Part shown: one piece after another, positions 35,906 through 44,673 of the stretch | Numbering within the stretch: the first letter of the stretch is position 1 | Layout: every line of letters starts with the position of its first letter | NCBI GenBank assembly: GCA_031292525.1 | Contig: JARLGY010000045.1 | Location: 62,001-126,000 of the forward strand | DNA: 64,000 bases | Direction of reading: 5' to 3' | DNA from: Flavipsychrobacter sp. | GTDB taxonomy: Bacteria; Bacteroidota; Bacteroidia; Chitinophagales; Chitinophagaceae | The notes under the pieces: model-generated | Told to the model about the DNA's origin: nothing | Database searches by the model: none | The model's input: the letters and a program-made list of their open reading frames with translations, nothing else | Made by a program: the position numbers and the translations under genes

Positions 35906-35972
35906 AGGTGTTTTAATTTTTTTGTGTACCATAATCACTTCATAAAAAATCAATAATTTATAGCCGGACAGA

Positions 35973-35986
35973 GTCCGGTACCGGAC
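35973..35986. promoter_or_regulatory. Perfect 14-bp palindrome, possible operator
   Basis: GTCCGGTACCGGAC is flanked by CCGGACAGA on the left and CACAAACCGGACACC on the right, so three near-identical half-sites lie within 40 bp. Operator function is inferred only from the symmetry. Confidence 0.4.
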
Positions 35987-36196
35987 ACAAACCGGACACC
36001 ACCAGACAGTTGAAAATTAATGCATATCAGCCACCAGAAAAGTTTTTAGCGTATTCTAAGTACTATACCTGTCCGGTTTCGTTTATTTTGTCCGCTAGAC
36101 AGGACAGGTAGACAGAAAACCATATCACAATATAAACCCAACTTATATTGGCTGGTCAAAACCGCTGCAACCCTTTTAATTAGCAGTTTTTTGCTG

Positions 36197-36204
36197 TAAA
36201 TTTG
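36197..36204 (+). promoter_or_regulatory. TAnnTTTG promoter box for sucA
   Basis: TAAATTTG, exact consensus, 71 nt before the sucA ATG. Confidence 0.55.
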
Positions 36205-36275
36205 TGCGGTATAAGAAGCTATTGCTTATCTTAAGCGCTGAATAATTTACTACCAAGATATTACCGGTTATAACA

Positions 36276-39017
36276 ATGGAAGATTTCTCATTCGTAATGG
36301 GCCCAACGCCCGCCTTTATTGAATCCCTGTACAACGATTTTGTAAAAGATTCAACAGTAGTGGATCCTGAGTGGAGGATGTTTTTTGAGGGTTTTGATTT
36401 TGCCCTTGCCAAGAATAACGGTAACGGCGCCGGCGATGCTAAAGCGGTAGTTACGGGCAGCCAGCTGACCAAGGAGTTCCAGGTATATACCCTGATAAGG
36501 GCGTACCGCAAGCGTGGCCACCTGGTAGCCACCACCAACCCCATTCGCCACCGTAAGGACCGTAAGGCGCAGCTTGCCCTTACTGATGTAGGCCTGGCAG
36601 ATACCGACTTGAACATGCAATTTGCAGCAGGCAGCTTTATAGGCCTGCCCAATGCCAAGCTGAGCGAGATAGTAGCCAAGCTACAAAAAATATATACCGG
36701 CAATGTAGGTGCAGAGTTTACCTACATAAACGATAGCGACAAGTGCAACTGGGTGAAAGATGCATTTGAAGCGATGATGCTAAAAACACTGACCCTGCCG
36801 CAGAAGACCAGGATACTGGAAAAGCTGAACGAGGGTGTGATATTTGAAAAATTCCTGAGTACAAAATATATAGGCCAAAAGCGTTTTGGACTGGAAGGTG
36901 GCGAAAGTACCATACCGGCGCTGGATACGATAATAAATGAAGCCGGCGATGCAGGTGTGCAGGAAGTGGTAATAGGCATGGCACACCGCGGCCGCCTGAA
37001 CATACTGGCCAATACCCTGAAGAAAACCTACGAACAGATTTTCAGCGAGTTTGAGGGCAATATGCCAACTGATACTACCATGGGCAGCGGTGATGTAAAA
37101 TATCACCTGGGCTTTAACAGCAACATCAACACGCCTAACGGCAAGGTGGTGAATGTGCAGCTGACCCCTAACCCGAGTCACCTGGAAGCCGTGAACCCCG
37201 TGGTGGAAGGTTTTGCACGTGCAAAGGCTGATGCTTTGTACAACAGGGAATACCACAAGGTATTGCCTATACTGATACATGGCGATGCCGCTGTGGCAGG
37301 GCAGGGTATTACTTACGAGCTGCTGCAGATGAGCAAGCTGGCAGGCTACTACACAGGTGGTACTATCCACTTTGTGATCAACAACCAGATAGGTTTTACT
37401 ACCGACTTTGACGACGCACGCAGCGCAGACTATTGTACAAGTATAGCATCGATGGTGCAGGCGCCGGTATTGCACGTAAACGGTGATGATGCCGAGGCTG
37501 TGGTAAATGCATGCTCATTGGCTGTAGCTTACAGGCAGAAGTATAATGAAGATATTTTCATAGACATGGTGTGCTACCGTAAGAACGGGCACAACGAGGG
37601 CGATGAACCAAAGTTTACCCAGCCGCAGTTGTATGCGCTGATAGACAAGCATCCTAATCCGCGCGAAGTATATACCCAATACCTGCTGCAACATGGCGAA
37701 GCCGATGCACAGGAACTGGCCAAGAGCATGGAGACCCGTTTCTGGGCCGACCTGCAACAGCGCCTGGACGAGGTGAAACAAAAGCCCCTGCCTTACGAAT
37801 ACCAGGCTCCTGAGCTGGAATGGCAAAAACTGCGCAAGGCAAAACCTGAAGATTTTGACCAGAGCCCGGATACGTTTATCAGCGAAGCTGATTTTAAAGA
37901 ATTATTTAACGCGCTGATGAAGTGGCCCGAAGGGTTTACTCCGCTGCGTAAGGTGGCCAAGTTGCTGCAAGACAAAATAAAGCTGTTTGAAACAGAAGGC
38001 AAGGCCGACTGGGCAACCGGTGAGCTGCTTGCATACGCCAGCCTGCTGATAGAAAACAACAGTGTGCGCCTGAGTGGTGAGGACGTGAAACGCGGTACCT
38101 TCAGCCATCGCCACGCCGTTATATATGATGAGAACACCAACACCCCGTACAATCGTCTGAGCCAACTGCGCGACAAGCAGGGGATAATGAATATATACAA
38201 TAGCCTGTTGAGTGAGTTTGCAGTAATGGGTTTTGAGTATGGATACGCAATGGCTAATCCTAACAACCTGGTACTGTGGGAAGCTCAATATGGCGATTTC
38301 GCTAATGGTGCGCAAACCATTATAGATCAATATATTAGCAGCGCAGAGCAGAAGTGGACCAACATGAATGGCCTGGTGCTGTTGCTGCCTCATGGTTACG
38401 AAGGTGGTGGTCCGGAACACAGCAGTGCGCGTATGGAACGCTTCCTGCAAATGTGTGCTGAGCTGAACATGGTAGTAACCAATATTACCACATCGGCTAA
38501 CTTCTTCCACGGGCTGCGCAGGCAGCTGGCATGGCAGTTCCGCAAGCCTATGATCAACTTCTCGCCTAAGGCTAACCTGCGCCATGTACGCTCTTACAGT
38601 GCCATGAGTGAGTTTACACAGGGTGGCTTTAAGGAAGTGCTGGACGACCCGATGATCACCGATGCCAAGAAGGTGAAACGTGTATTGCTGTGCAGCGGTA
38701 AAATGTACTTCGACCTGAGCGAAAAACAAATAACCGATAAGATAACCGACACCGCAATAGTGCGCCTGGAACAGATATACCCATTACCAATGAAACAACT
38801 GAACGAGCTGAAAGCCAAGTACGGCAAGGCTGAGTGGTTATGGGTGCAGGAAGAACCGCGCAACATGGGTGCCGCGAGCTTCCTCATCATGAACATGCCT
38901 GAAGACTTTAAGATTGCTTACAAGAGCCGCCCGGCCAGCGCATCTACAGCTACCGGCTTCTCTAAGAAACATACCATAGAGCAAAATGAGCTAGTGAACA
39001 GCGCATTTGCGAAATAG
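36276..39017 (+). CDS. sucA: 2-oxoglutarate dehydrogenase E1 component
   Basis: A 913-residue thiamine-diphosphate enzyme that decarboxylates 2-oxoglutarate in the TCA cycle. Family features are the N-terminal FIESLYNDFVKDSTVVDPEW (peripheral E2-binding), MAHRGRLNILANTLKK, HGDAAVAGQGITYE, the TPP-motif region YRKNGHNEGDEPKFTQP, and LPHGYEGGGPEHSSARMERF in the C-terminal half. Full length. The E2 gene (sucB) usually follows sucA, but here a strong terminator and an unrelated convergent gene follow, so E2 must be encoded elsewhere. Confidence 0.97.
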   Translation: MEDFSFVMGPTPAFIESLYNDFVKDSTVVDPEWRMFFEGFDFALAKNNGNGAGDAKAVVTGSQLTKEFQVYTLIRAYRKRGHLVATTNPIRHRKDRKAQLALTDVGLADTDLNMQFAAGSFIGLPNAKLSEIVAKLQKIYTGNVGAEFTYINDSDKCNWVKDAFEAMMLKTLTLPQKTRILEKLNEGVIFEKFLSTKYIGQKRFGLEGGESTIPALDTIINEAGDAGVQEVVIGMAHRGRLNILANTLKKTYEQIFSEFEGNMPTDTTMGSGDVKYHLGFNSNINTPNGKVVNVQLTPNPSHLEAVNPVVEGFARAKADALYNREYHKVLPILIHGDAAVAGQGITYELLQMSKLAGYYTGGTIHFVINNQIGFTTDFDDARSADYCTSIASMVQAPVLHVNGDDAEAVVNACSLAVAYRQKYNEDIFIDMVCYRKNGHNEGDEPKFTQPQLYALIDKHPNPREVYTQYLLQHGEADAQELAKSMETRFWADLQQRLDEVKQKPLPYEYQAPELEWQKLRKAKPEDFDQSPDTFISEADFKELFNALMKWPEGFTPLRKVAKLLQDKIKLFETEGKADWATGELLAYASLLIENNSVRLSGEDVKRGTFSHRHAVIYDENTNTPYNRLSQLRDKQGIMNIYNSLLSEFAVMGFEYGYAMANPNNLVLWEAQYGDFANGAQTIIDQYISSAEQKWTNMNGLVLLLPHGYEGGGPEHSSARMERFLQMCAELNMVVTNITTSANFFHGLRRQLAWQFRKPMINFSPKANLRHVRSYSAMSEFTQGGFKEVLDDPMITDAKKVKRVLLCSGKMYFDLSEKQITDKITDTAIVRLEQIYPLPMKQLNELKAKYGKAEWLWVQEEPRNMGAASFLIMNMPEDFKIAYKSRPASASTATGFSKKHTIEQNELVNSAFAK

Positions 39018-39038
39018 GTCAGTGCTCGTCATAATATT

Positions 39039-39068
39039 AAAAAGCGAAGCTTGTGGGCTTCGCTTTTT
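39039..39068. terminator. Bidirectional terminator between sucA and the MBL-fold gene
   Basis: A perfect 12-bp stem AAAAAGCGAAGC / GCTTCGCTTTTT with a 6-nt loop. T-runs on both strands serve the two convergent genes. Confidence 0.88.
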
Positions 39069-40529
39069 CTATTTTATGCTCATAGATTCTATCATATCTG
39101 TTATTGGGATCACAGTTTTATAGTTGTCATAAGAAATGCCCCATGATTGTATAATGGTTTGTACATCCAGGTTAAGGTCGCTCATAGCTTTGTACAGACC
39201 AGCCTGGGTTTCCCCGGCTTTTTTGGCCGGGCCTGTTTTTTGTATCCATACCAGGTCATCTTCAAACACCAGCTTCTCTTGCGGGAAATAATAGATAAGG
39301 TAGTCCTTGGTGTGGCCCGACTGTTTACCAATAACGTACATCTTCATCTTATAGGTGCCGTCGGTTATGGTGGTGCTGTCTTTTACCTCTTCCATCTTTA
39401 AAGGCATAGGCTGTATATAGAGGCTATCTGGCTTTAGGGTATGTGGGGCACTTGCCAGGTAGGTTACATAGTCCTTATCGTCTTTCACACTTAGTACGGT
39501 TGCTCCTTTATGTATAAAGGCCCTCATACCCCCTAAATAGTCGGGGTGGTGATGACCAAATGCAAAGTATTTAATGGGTTTGCCGGGTGCAATATTATTG
39601 GCTTCTTTTATGATCAACTCGCCGTTCTGACTGTTACGCGGAGCTTCAGCTACCAGTAAAAAATCACTGAACTCAACCAGCATTATTTTAGCCCCCGCAG
39701 GCATTACATCCATGAAATAAATATGATCGTTGTACTTTTCTACCTTGATCTGTTTTTGTGGTTCTATATCTTCTTTTATTGTATACCCGGCTGGTTTTTC
39801 TAAGAGAAAAGGGGCATGTTTTACCTTATTGGCACTTGTTATAGCTACCTCGTCTATAACTTTGCTGTTTACCTTTTCTATTTGTATGGTTTTGGGGTAG
39901 TAAAGGCCGCCCATGTTGGTGTACCCCATATAAATGAATGTACTTAACACATCGCCGCGCAGTTCATCGTTATCAAGTGCTGTTGCTTTTACCAGCAGGT
40001 CGTCGGCTTTACGGATGTATAGCTTGACAACTGTTTCATTGATTACGGTTTTATAAACGGCAAATTGGTCGTCGGTCTCTTTGCCTTCTGCTATTTTTTC
40101 TTTCAGGAAATAATTGATCAATAATACCGGTGTGTAACGTGCTGTCTTTATTATTTCACCTGAAAACATACTATGGGTAACTGGTGAGATATCCTTGTCG
40201 CCATAGTCCTGGAATAAAAGCTCGTCTTCGTTAAATTGTGTTTTTGAGTATTGTGTGTGTTTACGTATCAGGAATGTATCCTGTTGTGCGAAATCATGTG
40301 CATTGCACCAAATGGCGCCGCTGCCTGTATAGTACATTTGCTGCCACGGCTCGGAGCTATGATATAATTCATTTAATTTCTCCTGGTAAGTGAAAGCAAG
40401 GTGTTTTTCTTTTATGGGCTTCACCTGCTTGTCCCAGCATTCCTTTAGGTGGTTGGTTTCTTTGGCGCCTGCTTGTAGTGAAGAAACGATAAGTATGCCC
40501 AAGGTCAGGGTCTTTAATGTTTTTATCAT
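39069..40529 (-). CDS. Secreted metallo-beta-lactamase-fold hydrolase
   Basis: A 486-residue protein with a signal peptide (MIKTLKTLTLGILIVSSLQA). The first 230 residues are a beta-rich region without recognised motif. The MBL fold occupies about 250-470, with the metal motif FGHHHPDYLGGM and a later histidine in KQSGHTKDYLIYYF and the acidic FEDDLVW. The HHHPDYLGG form differs slightly from the classical HxHxDH (tyrosine follows the Asp), so the second metal site may be altered. Substrate unknown. Confidence 0.82.
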   Translation of the reverse strand: MIKTLKTLTLGILIVSSLQAGAKETNHLKECWDKQVKPIKEKHLAFTYQEKLNELYHSSEPWQQMYYTGSGAIWCNAHDFAQQDTFLIRKHTQYSKTQFNEDELLFQDYGDKDISPVTHSMFSGEIIKTARYTPVLLINYFLKEKIAEGKETDDQFAVYKTVINETVVKLYIRKADDLLVKATALDNDELRGDVLSTFIYMGYTNMGGLYYPKTIQIEKVNSKVIDEVAITSANKVKHAPFLLEKPAGYTIKEDIEPQKQIKVEKYNDHIYFMDVMPAGAKIMLVEFSDFLLVAEAPRNSQNGELIIKEANNIAPGKPIKYFAFGHHHPDYLGGMRAFIHKGATVLSVKDDKDYVTYLASAPHTLKPDSLYIQPMPLKMEEVKDSTTITDGTYKMKMYVIGKQSGHTKDYLIYYFPQEKLVFEDDLVWIQKTGPAKKAGETQAGLYKAMSDLNLDVQTIIQSWGISYDNYKTVIPITDMIESMSIK

Positions 40530-40769
40530 TTTTTGAGGGTTTGATATAAGGGTTACAAATTAATTGAAAACAACAAGTGTCTTGATCTGGCGTGCTTAAA
40601 ATTAGGCAAATAAAGGAAAAGAAAATAGGGTGGAGAATTTGATGCGCTTTAAGTCATTTAGAAAGGCTGAAGGCCGGGTTTACTGGTGATACTTAGTTAG
40701 ATTTCATAGCACGATCCAACTTTCTTTGTGCCACTGATAAGTTTTATTGTAAAAAACCATTGAGAACAT

Positions 40770-40777
40770 TATTTTTG
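40770..40777 (+). promoter_or_regulatory. TAnnTTTG promoter box for tRNA-Arg
   Basis: TATTTTTG, exact consensus, ends 16 nt before the mature tRNA 5' end. Confidence 0.6.
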
Positions 40778-40793
40778 CACCCCGTTCAATACT

Positions 40794-40865
40794 GGTCTTG
40801 TAGTTCAACGGATAGAATAGAAGTTTCCTAAACTTTAGATCCAGGTTCGATTCCCGGCAAGACCA
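40794..40865 (+). tRNA. tRNA-Arg (anticodon CCU)
   Basis: The acceptor stem GGTCTTG/CAAGACC pairs fully. The D stem GTTC/GAAT (one G-T), anticodon stem GAAGT/ACTTT and loop TTCCTAA place CCT at the anticodon, reading AGG codons. T arm CCAGG-TTCGATT-CCCGG has one A-C mismatch. Discriminator A; the 3' CCA is not encoded. It is a single transcript between a promoter box and a terminator. Confidence 0.93.
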
Positions 40866-40868
40866 CTT

Positions 40869-40897
40869 AAAAATGCAAGCCCTGTGCTTGCATTTTT
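40869..40897 (+). terminator. Terminator of tRNA-Arg
   Basis: A perfect 12-bp stem AAAAATGCAAGC / GCTTGCATTTTT with loop CCTGT starts 3 nt after the tRNA. Confidence 0.9.
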
Positions 40898-40904
40898 GCA
40901 TTTA

Positions 40905-40935
40905 GGAATGACAGGTTCGATTCCCGTACGTGCTA
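40905..40935 (+). pseudogene. 3' fragment of a second tRNA
   Basis: The bases GACAGGTTCGATTCCCGT form a T arm followed by ACGTGCTA, which looks like an acceptor 3' strand plus discriminator. The 15 nt CAGGTTCGATTCCCG is identical to tRNA-Arg 70 nt upstream and carries the same A-C mismatch. No 5' half exists because the terminator sits there. Confidence 0.5.
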
Positions 40936-40979
40936 CAGATATATCCTTATAGCATAAACTAGCTTTTGTTTGAAATGCA

Positions 40980-40987
40980 TAACTTTG
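40980..40987 (+). promoter_or_regulatory. TAnnTTTG box 4 nt before an ATG
   Basis: TAACTTTG ends only 4 nt before the AraC-type regulator start, so its mRNA may be leaderless. Confidence 0.55.
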
Positions 40988-40991
40988 CCGT

Positions 40992-41891
40992 ATGCAAACC
41001 AGCGAGACAGCGAGCGCCTTTCACAAGCATTTTATTAATGATGGCAGTGAGCCTTCTCAGTTCAATGTATATAAGAAGGAGTTGTGTGGTGCTACCCCAT
41101 TGCCACACAACAGGCGGGATTTTTATAAGATATCGCTGATCACAGGTGGTGAAGGTTTGCTGTCTTATGCCGACAAAACATTTCATGTAAAAGATAGTGT
41201 GGTTGCCTTTTCTAACCCCATGATCCCATATTCGTGGGAGCCGATCTCTGCAGATAGCGAGGGATACTTTTGCCTGTTTACAGATGGGTTTATCAATCAT
41301 CACCTTAAGGCTGATAGCCTTGCAGACTTCCCGTTGTTCAAGGTTGGAGGCAACCCCGTATTGTTTCCCGGTCCTGAATCTATGCGGCTTATAAGCAGCG
41401 TATTTGAGCAGATGCTTACCGAGATCCAATCGACCTATGTGAACAAATATGAGTTGCTACGCAGCTACGTGCAGATCATCATGCACGAAGCGCTAAAGAT
41501 GGAACCTGCCAGTGCGCACGTCAAAATAGGAACTTCGGCCGATCGCATCAGTAACTTTTTCCTGGAACTGCTGGAAAGGCAGTTCCCTATACCCACACCT
41601 CAGCATACCATACAGTTTAAAAACGCAAATGAATTTGCCGGCCAACTGGCTATACATACCAACCACCTGAACCGGGCACTGAAAGAGACAACAGGCAAAA
41701 CCACTACAGAGCTGATATCAGAGCGAATGATAAAAGAAGCCAAGGCGCTGTTGCTGCACAGCAATTGGGATGTTGCCGAGATAGGGTATTGCCTGGGCTT
41801 TGAACATGCATCCAACTTCAATACCTTCTTTAAAAAACAAACCGGGGAGACACCCAACAACTTCCGCAAGCAGACTGTTGCCATATCATAA
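40992..41891 (+). CDS. AraC-family transcriptional regulator
   Basis: A 299-residue regulator. An N-terminal cupin-like sensor region (YKISLITGGEGLLSYADKTF) is followed by a C-terminal AraC double helix-turn-helix at about 195-295, with TNHLNRALKETTGKTTTELI in the first HTH and VAEIGYCLGFEHASNFNTFF in the second. The tail KKQTGETPNNFRKQ is classic. It lies 68 bp upstream of two SDR oxidoreductase genes in the same orientation and may control them. The effector is unknown. Confidence 0.92.
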   Translation: MQTSETASAFHKHFINDGSEPSQFNVYKKELCGATPLPHNRRDFYKISLITGGEGLLSYADKTFHVKDSVVAFSNPMIPYSWEPISADSEGYFCLFTDGFINHHLKADSLADFPLFKVGGNPVLFPGPESMRLISSVFEQMLTEIQSTYVNKYELLRSYVQIIMHEALKMEPASAHVKIGTSADRISNFFLELLERQFPIPTPQHTIQFKNANEFAGQLAIHTNHLNRALKETTGKTTTELISERMIKEAKALLLHSNWDVAEIGYCLGFEHASNFNTFFKKQTGETPNNFRKQTVAIS

Positions 41892-41933
41892 TAATCTGTT
41901 TGATTGGCATAATTTAAGCCATTGATGGTAGTG

Positions 41934-41941
41934 TACCTTTG
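41934..41941 (+). promoter_or_regulatory. TAnnTTTG promoter box for the first SDR gene
   Basis: TACCTTTG, exact consensus, 18 nt before the ATG at 41960. The SDR pair therefore has its own promoter, separate from the regulator gene. Confidence 0.55.
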
Positions 41942-41959
41942 TGTCATAAAAATAATACT

Positions 41960-42697
41960 ATGACACAAGAGAACATAAAAGACAAGGTAATTGTGATCAC
42001 CGGTGCCAGCAGTGGCATTGGCGCTGCAGCTGCACGTAAACTGGCGCAACTGGGTGCTAAAGTGGTTTTGGCAGCCCGCCGCGAAGATCAGTTGAAAGAA
42101 TTGGTACAGGAACTGGGCGATAATGCCATGTACGTAACCACCGATGTGAGCAGGCGTGCCGACCTGGATAACCTCGTTGCCCAAACAATAACCAGGTTTG
42201 GACATATAGATGTGCTCTGGAACAACGCGGGCATCATGCCTATCTCTTTCTTCGAAGAAGGCCATGTGGAAGAATGGGACCGAATGATAGACATCAATGT
42301 TAAAGGCGTATTGTATGGCATCAATGCGGTGTTGCCACATATGCTAGCCAAGGGTGAAGGGCATATCCTTTCTACTTCATCTGTCGGGGGACTAAAAACA
42401 TCGCCGGGGATTGGGGTGTATAGTGCTACAAAATTTGCGGTACGTGCTATTATGGATACGTTGCGTGAAGAAGTAGCGCAAACCATAAAAGTAACTACTA
42501 TTTACCCCGGTGCCACACAGTCTGAACTAGGACACGACATTACCAGCCCTAAAATAAAAGCACTATATGGCAACCTTGCTGCTATGCCAAAAATGGATGA
42601 AGAAGCAATTGCCAATGCTGTGATATATGCAATAAGCCAGCCTGGTAACATAAACGTAAACGAGGTGGTATTGAGGCCGCTTGGACAAACACGATAA
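41960..42697 (+). CDS. Short-chain dehydrogenase/reductase 1
   Basis: A 245-residue classical SDR oxidoreductase. The NAD(P) site is ITGASSGIGAAAARKL, followed by the NNAG motif (LWNNAGIMP), the catalytic serine region ILSTSSVGGLKTS and YSATKFAVRA with the Y-x3-K pair. The ATG at 41960 is preferred to an upstream TTG/ATG in frame because the promoter box lies between. Arg residues after the first strand (AARRED) favour NADP. Substrate unknown. Confidence 0.92.
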   Translation: MTQENIKDKVIVITGASSGIGAAAARKLAQLGAKVVLAARREDQLKELVQELGDNAMYVTTDVSRRADLDNLVAQTITRFGHIDVLWNNAGIMPISFFEEGHVEEWDRMIDINVKGVLYGINAVLPHMLAKGEGHILSTSSVGGLKTSPGIGVYSATKFAVRAIMDTLREEVAQTIKVTTIYPGATQSELGHDITSPKIKALYGNLAAMPKMDEEAIANAVIYAISQPGNINVNEVVLRPLGQTR

Positions 42698-42732
42698 GAA
42701 AATCTCAAAAAAAACCATAAAAAACTTACAAC

Positions 42733-43572
42733 ATGAACAATGAAAAAGTTTGGCTTATAACCGGCGCATCAAAGGGTTTTGGATTGGCATTGGTGCAGCT
42801 GTTATTGGCAAACGGCAATAGGGTAGTGGCAACCTCGAGAAACGCTGCAGATATAGAAAAACAGGTTACAAAACACCGGGATAACTTGCTGGCAATGACT
42901 GTTGATATCACAAGTGATGCTAGTGTAAAACATGCGGTACAACAAACTATTGAAAAATTTGGGCGGCTAGACGTTGTAGTGAACAATGCTGGGTACCTCT
43001 TAGTTGGCAGCCTGGAAGAGATAACCGACCAGGAATTCCGCCAGTCTATGGAAGTAAATGTTTATGGTACAGTGAATGTAATAAGAGCTGTCATGCCTTA
43101 TTTAAGAACCCAAGGCTCGGGCCATATCATTAATTTCTCGTCAACAGCAGGTTATATGGGTTATGGTAATGCCGGAAGTTATCACGCAGTAAAATTTGCA
43201 GTTGTGGGTTTGTCAGAGGCGCTAGCATTGGAGGCTAAGCCGTTTGGCATTAAGGTAACGGTGATAGCGCCGGGATATTTCAGGACAAATTTCCTTGATA
43301 AAGGTTCTGTTATGATGGCTAAGAACAAGATCGCTGCATATAACAGTGAGCAATTAGAAACGGCCATGCAGCAGATGGATGGTAAACAGGCAGGCGATCC
43401 CCAAAAGCTGGTTGCAGCTTTGGTTGCGCTGGTGGAGGAGCCTAATCCTCCGGTGCACCTGCTGATGGGCACTGACGCTTATGAAACCGTAACCGCAAAA
43501 CGGAAAGCTGAAGACGAAGAGTTTGAACAATGGAAACACATGACGCTATCTACCGATTTTGATAAGCAGTAA
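42733..43572 (+). CDS. Short-chain dehydrogenase/reductase 2
   Basis: A 279-residue classical SDR: ITGASKGFGLALVQLL (cofactor site), VVNNAGYLLVG, IINFSSTAGYMGYG (catalytic Ser) and YHAVKFAVVGLSEALALEA (Tyr-Lys pair). ATSRN after the second strand suggests NADP. It lies 35 bp behind SDR 1. The last 72 bp of the gene recur, degenerated, at 44542-44602. Confidence 0.93.
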   Translation: MNNEKVWLITGASKGFGLALVQLLLANGNRVVATSRNAADIEKQVTKHRDNLLAMTVDITSDASVKHAVQQTIEKFGRLDVVVNNAGYLLVGSLEEITDQEFRQSMEVNVYGTVNVIRAVMPYLRTQGSGHIINFSSTAGYMGYGNAGSYHAVKFAVVGLSEALALEAKPFGIKVTVIAPGYFRTNFLDKGSVMMAKNKIAAYNSEQLETAMQQMDGKQAGDPQKLVAALVALVEEPNPPVHLLMGTDAYETVTAKRKAEDEEFEQWKHMTLSTDFDKQ

Positions 43573-43573
43573 G
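43502..43573 (+). repeat. SDR 2 gene tail, source copy of a direct repeat
   Basis: GGAAAGCTGAAGA and CCGATTTTGATAAGCAGTAAG recur exactly at 44542-44602 with an 11-nt shorter, diverged middle. Confidence 0.7.
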
Positions 43574-43657
43574 AATTCAATTTTTCCAATTTTATTCAAC
43601 ATGCACACTAAAGCTATGCGTTGATTTTCTGTAACTTGGCAGGACTAACTAAACAAT

Positions 43658-44539
43658 ATGAGTAATGCTTTCTTTGCTGGATACGCTAAAGTCAATATCA
43701 AATTAGAATCATCAATACCCGAGTTACCAATACATATTTTTTACCCCACAAATACACATGAAAAACCAGAAAAGTTAGGCCCTTTCTTATTAGATGTAGC
43801 CATAGATTCGGCTCCCAGGAAGGGGCAATATCCTTTAATCATATTTTCACATGGCAGTGGATCGATGCCGCTCCTGTTTCGGACATTAGGTCAATACCTT
43901 GCCCGAAATGGTTTTATTGTTGGGATGCCTGAACATCCTTTTAATAACCGAATTGATAACAGTTTAGTTGATACTGTTGAAAACTTAATTAATCGCCCTG
44001 CACATTTACAAATAGCTATTAACTGGTTTTGGGGCTCCTCTGAATTCAAATCCTTTTTAATTCCAGACACTGTTTCTCTCATAGGACATTCAATGGGAGG
44101 CTACTCTGCACTTGCTTTAGCAGGAGGAAGACCAACACCGTTCCCACATGAGACAGTAGATGCTAAAATTTTAAACTTAGGTAAAGACACACGTGTCAAA
44201 AGTATAGTTTTACTGGCTCCAGCCACGGTTTGGTTCAGGGAAAAGGGGGCATTAAGTAACGTTGATGTTCCTATTTTGATGTACACTGCAGAGCTTGACA
44301 GACTTACACCAAAGATGCCTCATGCGTATATTGTGCTTGAGGGTGTTAAAAATATTAGGCAAGTCATGCATAAAGAAATTGAAACAGCGGGACATTTTTC
44401 ATTTATGAGTGTATATCCTGACGAGCTAAAAAGTGCAGCTGTGCCACCATCACAAGACCCATCAGGATTTGATCGTCAAGCATTTCTGGACAGGTTGAAC
44501 CCTGAAATAGCTGAGTTTTTATCGAAACATTTTAAATAG
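43658..44539 (+). CDS. Alpha/beta-hydrolase-fold protein
   Basis: A 293-residue hydrolase, perhaps dienelactone-hydrolase or PAF-acetylhydrolase-like. The oxyanion region YPLIIFSHGSGSMPLLF comes first, the nucleophile elbow is LIGHSMGGYSALALAG, the acid could be in YTAELDRLTP and the histidine in ETAGHFSFM. No signal peptide is visible. The gene has more A/T at third positions than the SDR genes. It sits between two copies of the SDR 2 gene tail, which suggests insertion or a local duplication event. Substrate unknown. Confidence 0.82.
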   Translation: MSNAFFAGYAKVNIKLESSIPELPIHIFYPTNTHEKPEKLGPFLLDVAIDSAPRKGQYPLIIFSHGSGSMPLLFRTLGQYLARNGFIVGMPEHPFNNRIDNSLVDTVENLINRPAHLQIAINWFWGSSEFKSFLIPDTVSLIGHSMGGYSALALAGGRPTPFPHETVDAKILNLGKDTRVKSIVLLAPATVWFREKGALSNVDVPILMYTAELDRLTPKMPHAYIVLEGVKNIRQVMHKEIETAGHFSFMSVYPDELKSAAVPPSQDPSGFDRQAFLDRLNPEIAEFLSKHFK

Positions 44540-44541
44540 AA

Positions 44542-44602
44542 GGAAAGCTGAAGAATTTGAATAAAGGAAGCATATTATATGCCGATTTTGATAAGCAGTA
44601 AG
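44542..44602 (+). repeat. Degenerate second copy of the SDR 2 gene tail
   Basis: 61 bp that align with 43502-43573. The last 21 bp, including the stop codon, are identical. Confidence 0.7.
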
Positions 44603-44673
44603 GCTGCAGTCATTTTTCCTACTTTTGTTTTGGTCTTGTTTCACATTACAATGATGACAAGCTATTTTAAGGA

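Larger units (their letters stand above)
35371..36275. other. 905-bp intergenic region with GGACA/TGTCC array
   Basis: No coding frame above about 60 codons belongs to this stretch. It holds a hairpin TCCAGATG/CATCTGGA (35406-35431), a small hairpin CCGTTT-TGT-AAACGG (about 35447-35461), an 11-bp inverted repeat (35872-35905), a 14-bp palindrome (35973-35986), about ten GGACA or TGTCC words between 35818 and 36110, and the sucA promoter box at 36197. Confidence 0.7.

Noticed and set aside
35371-36275. A CRISPR array in the GGACA-rich region
   Set aside because: Repeats are only 5-8 bp, irregularly spaced and in both orientations; there are no spacers or cas genes.
37902-38729. A 275-codon minus-strand open frame, with several others in 36276-39017
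   Set aside because: All are shadows of sucA, which is intact from end to end.
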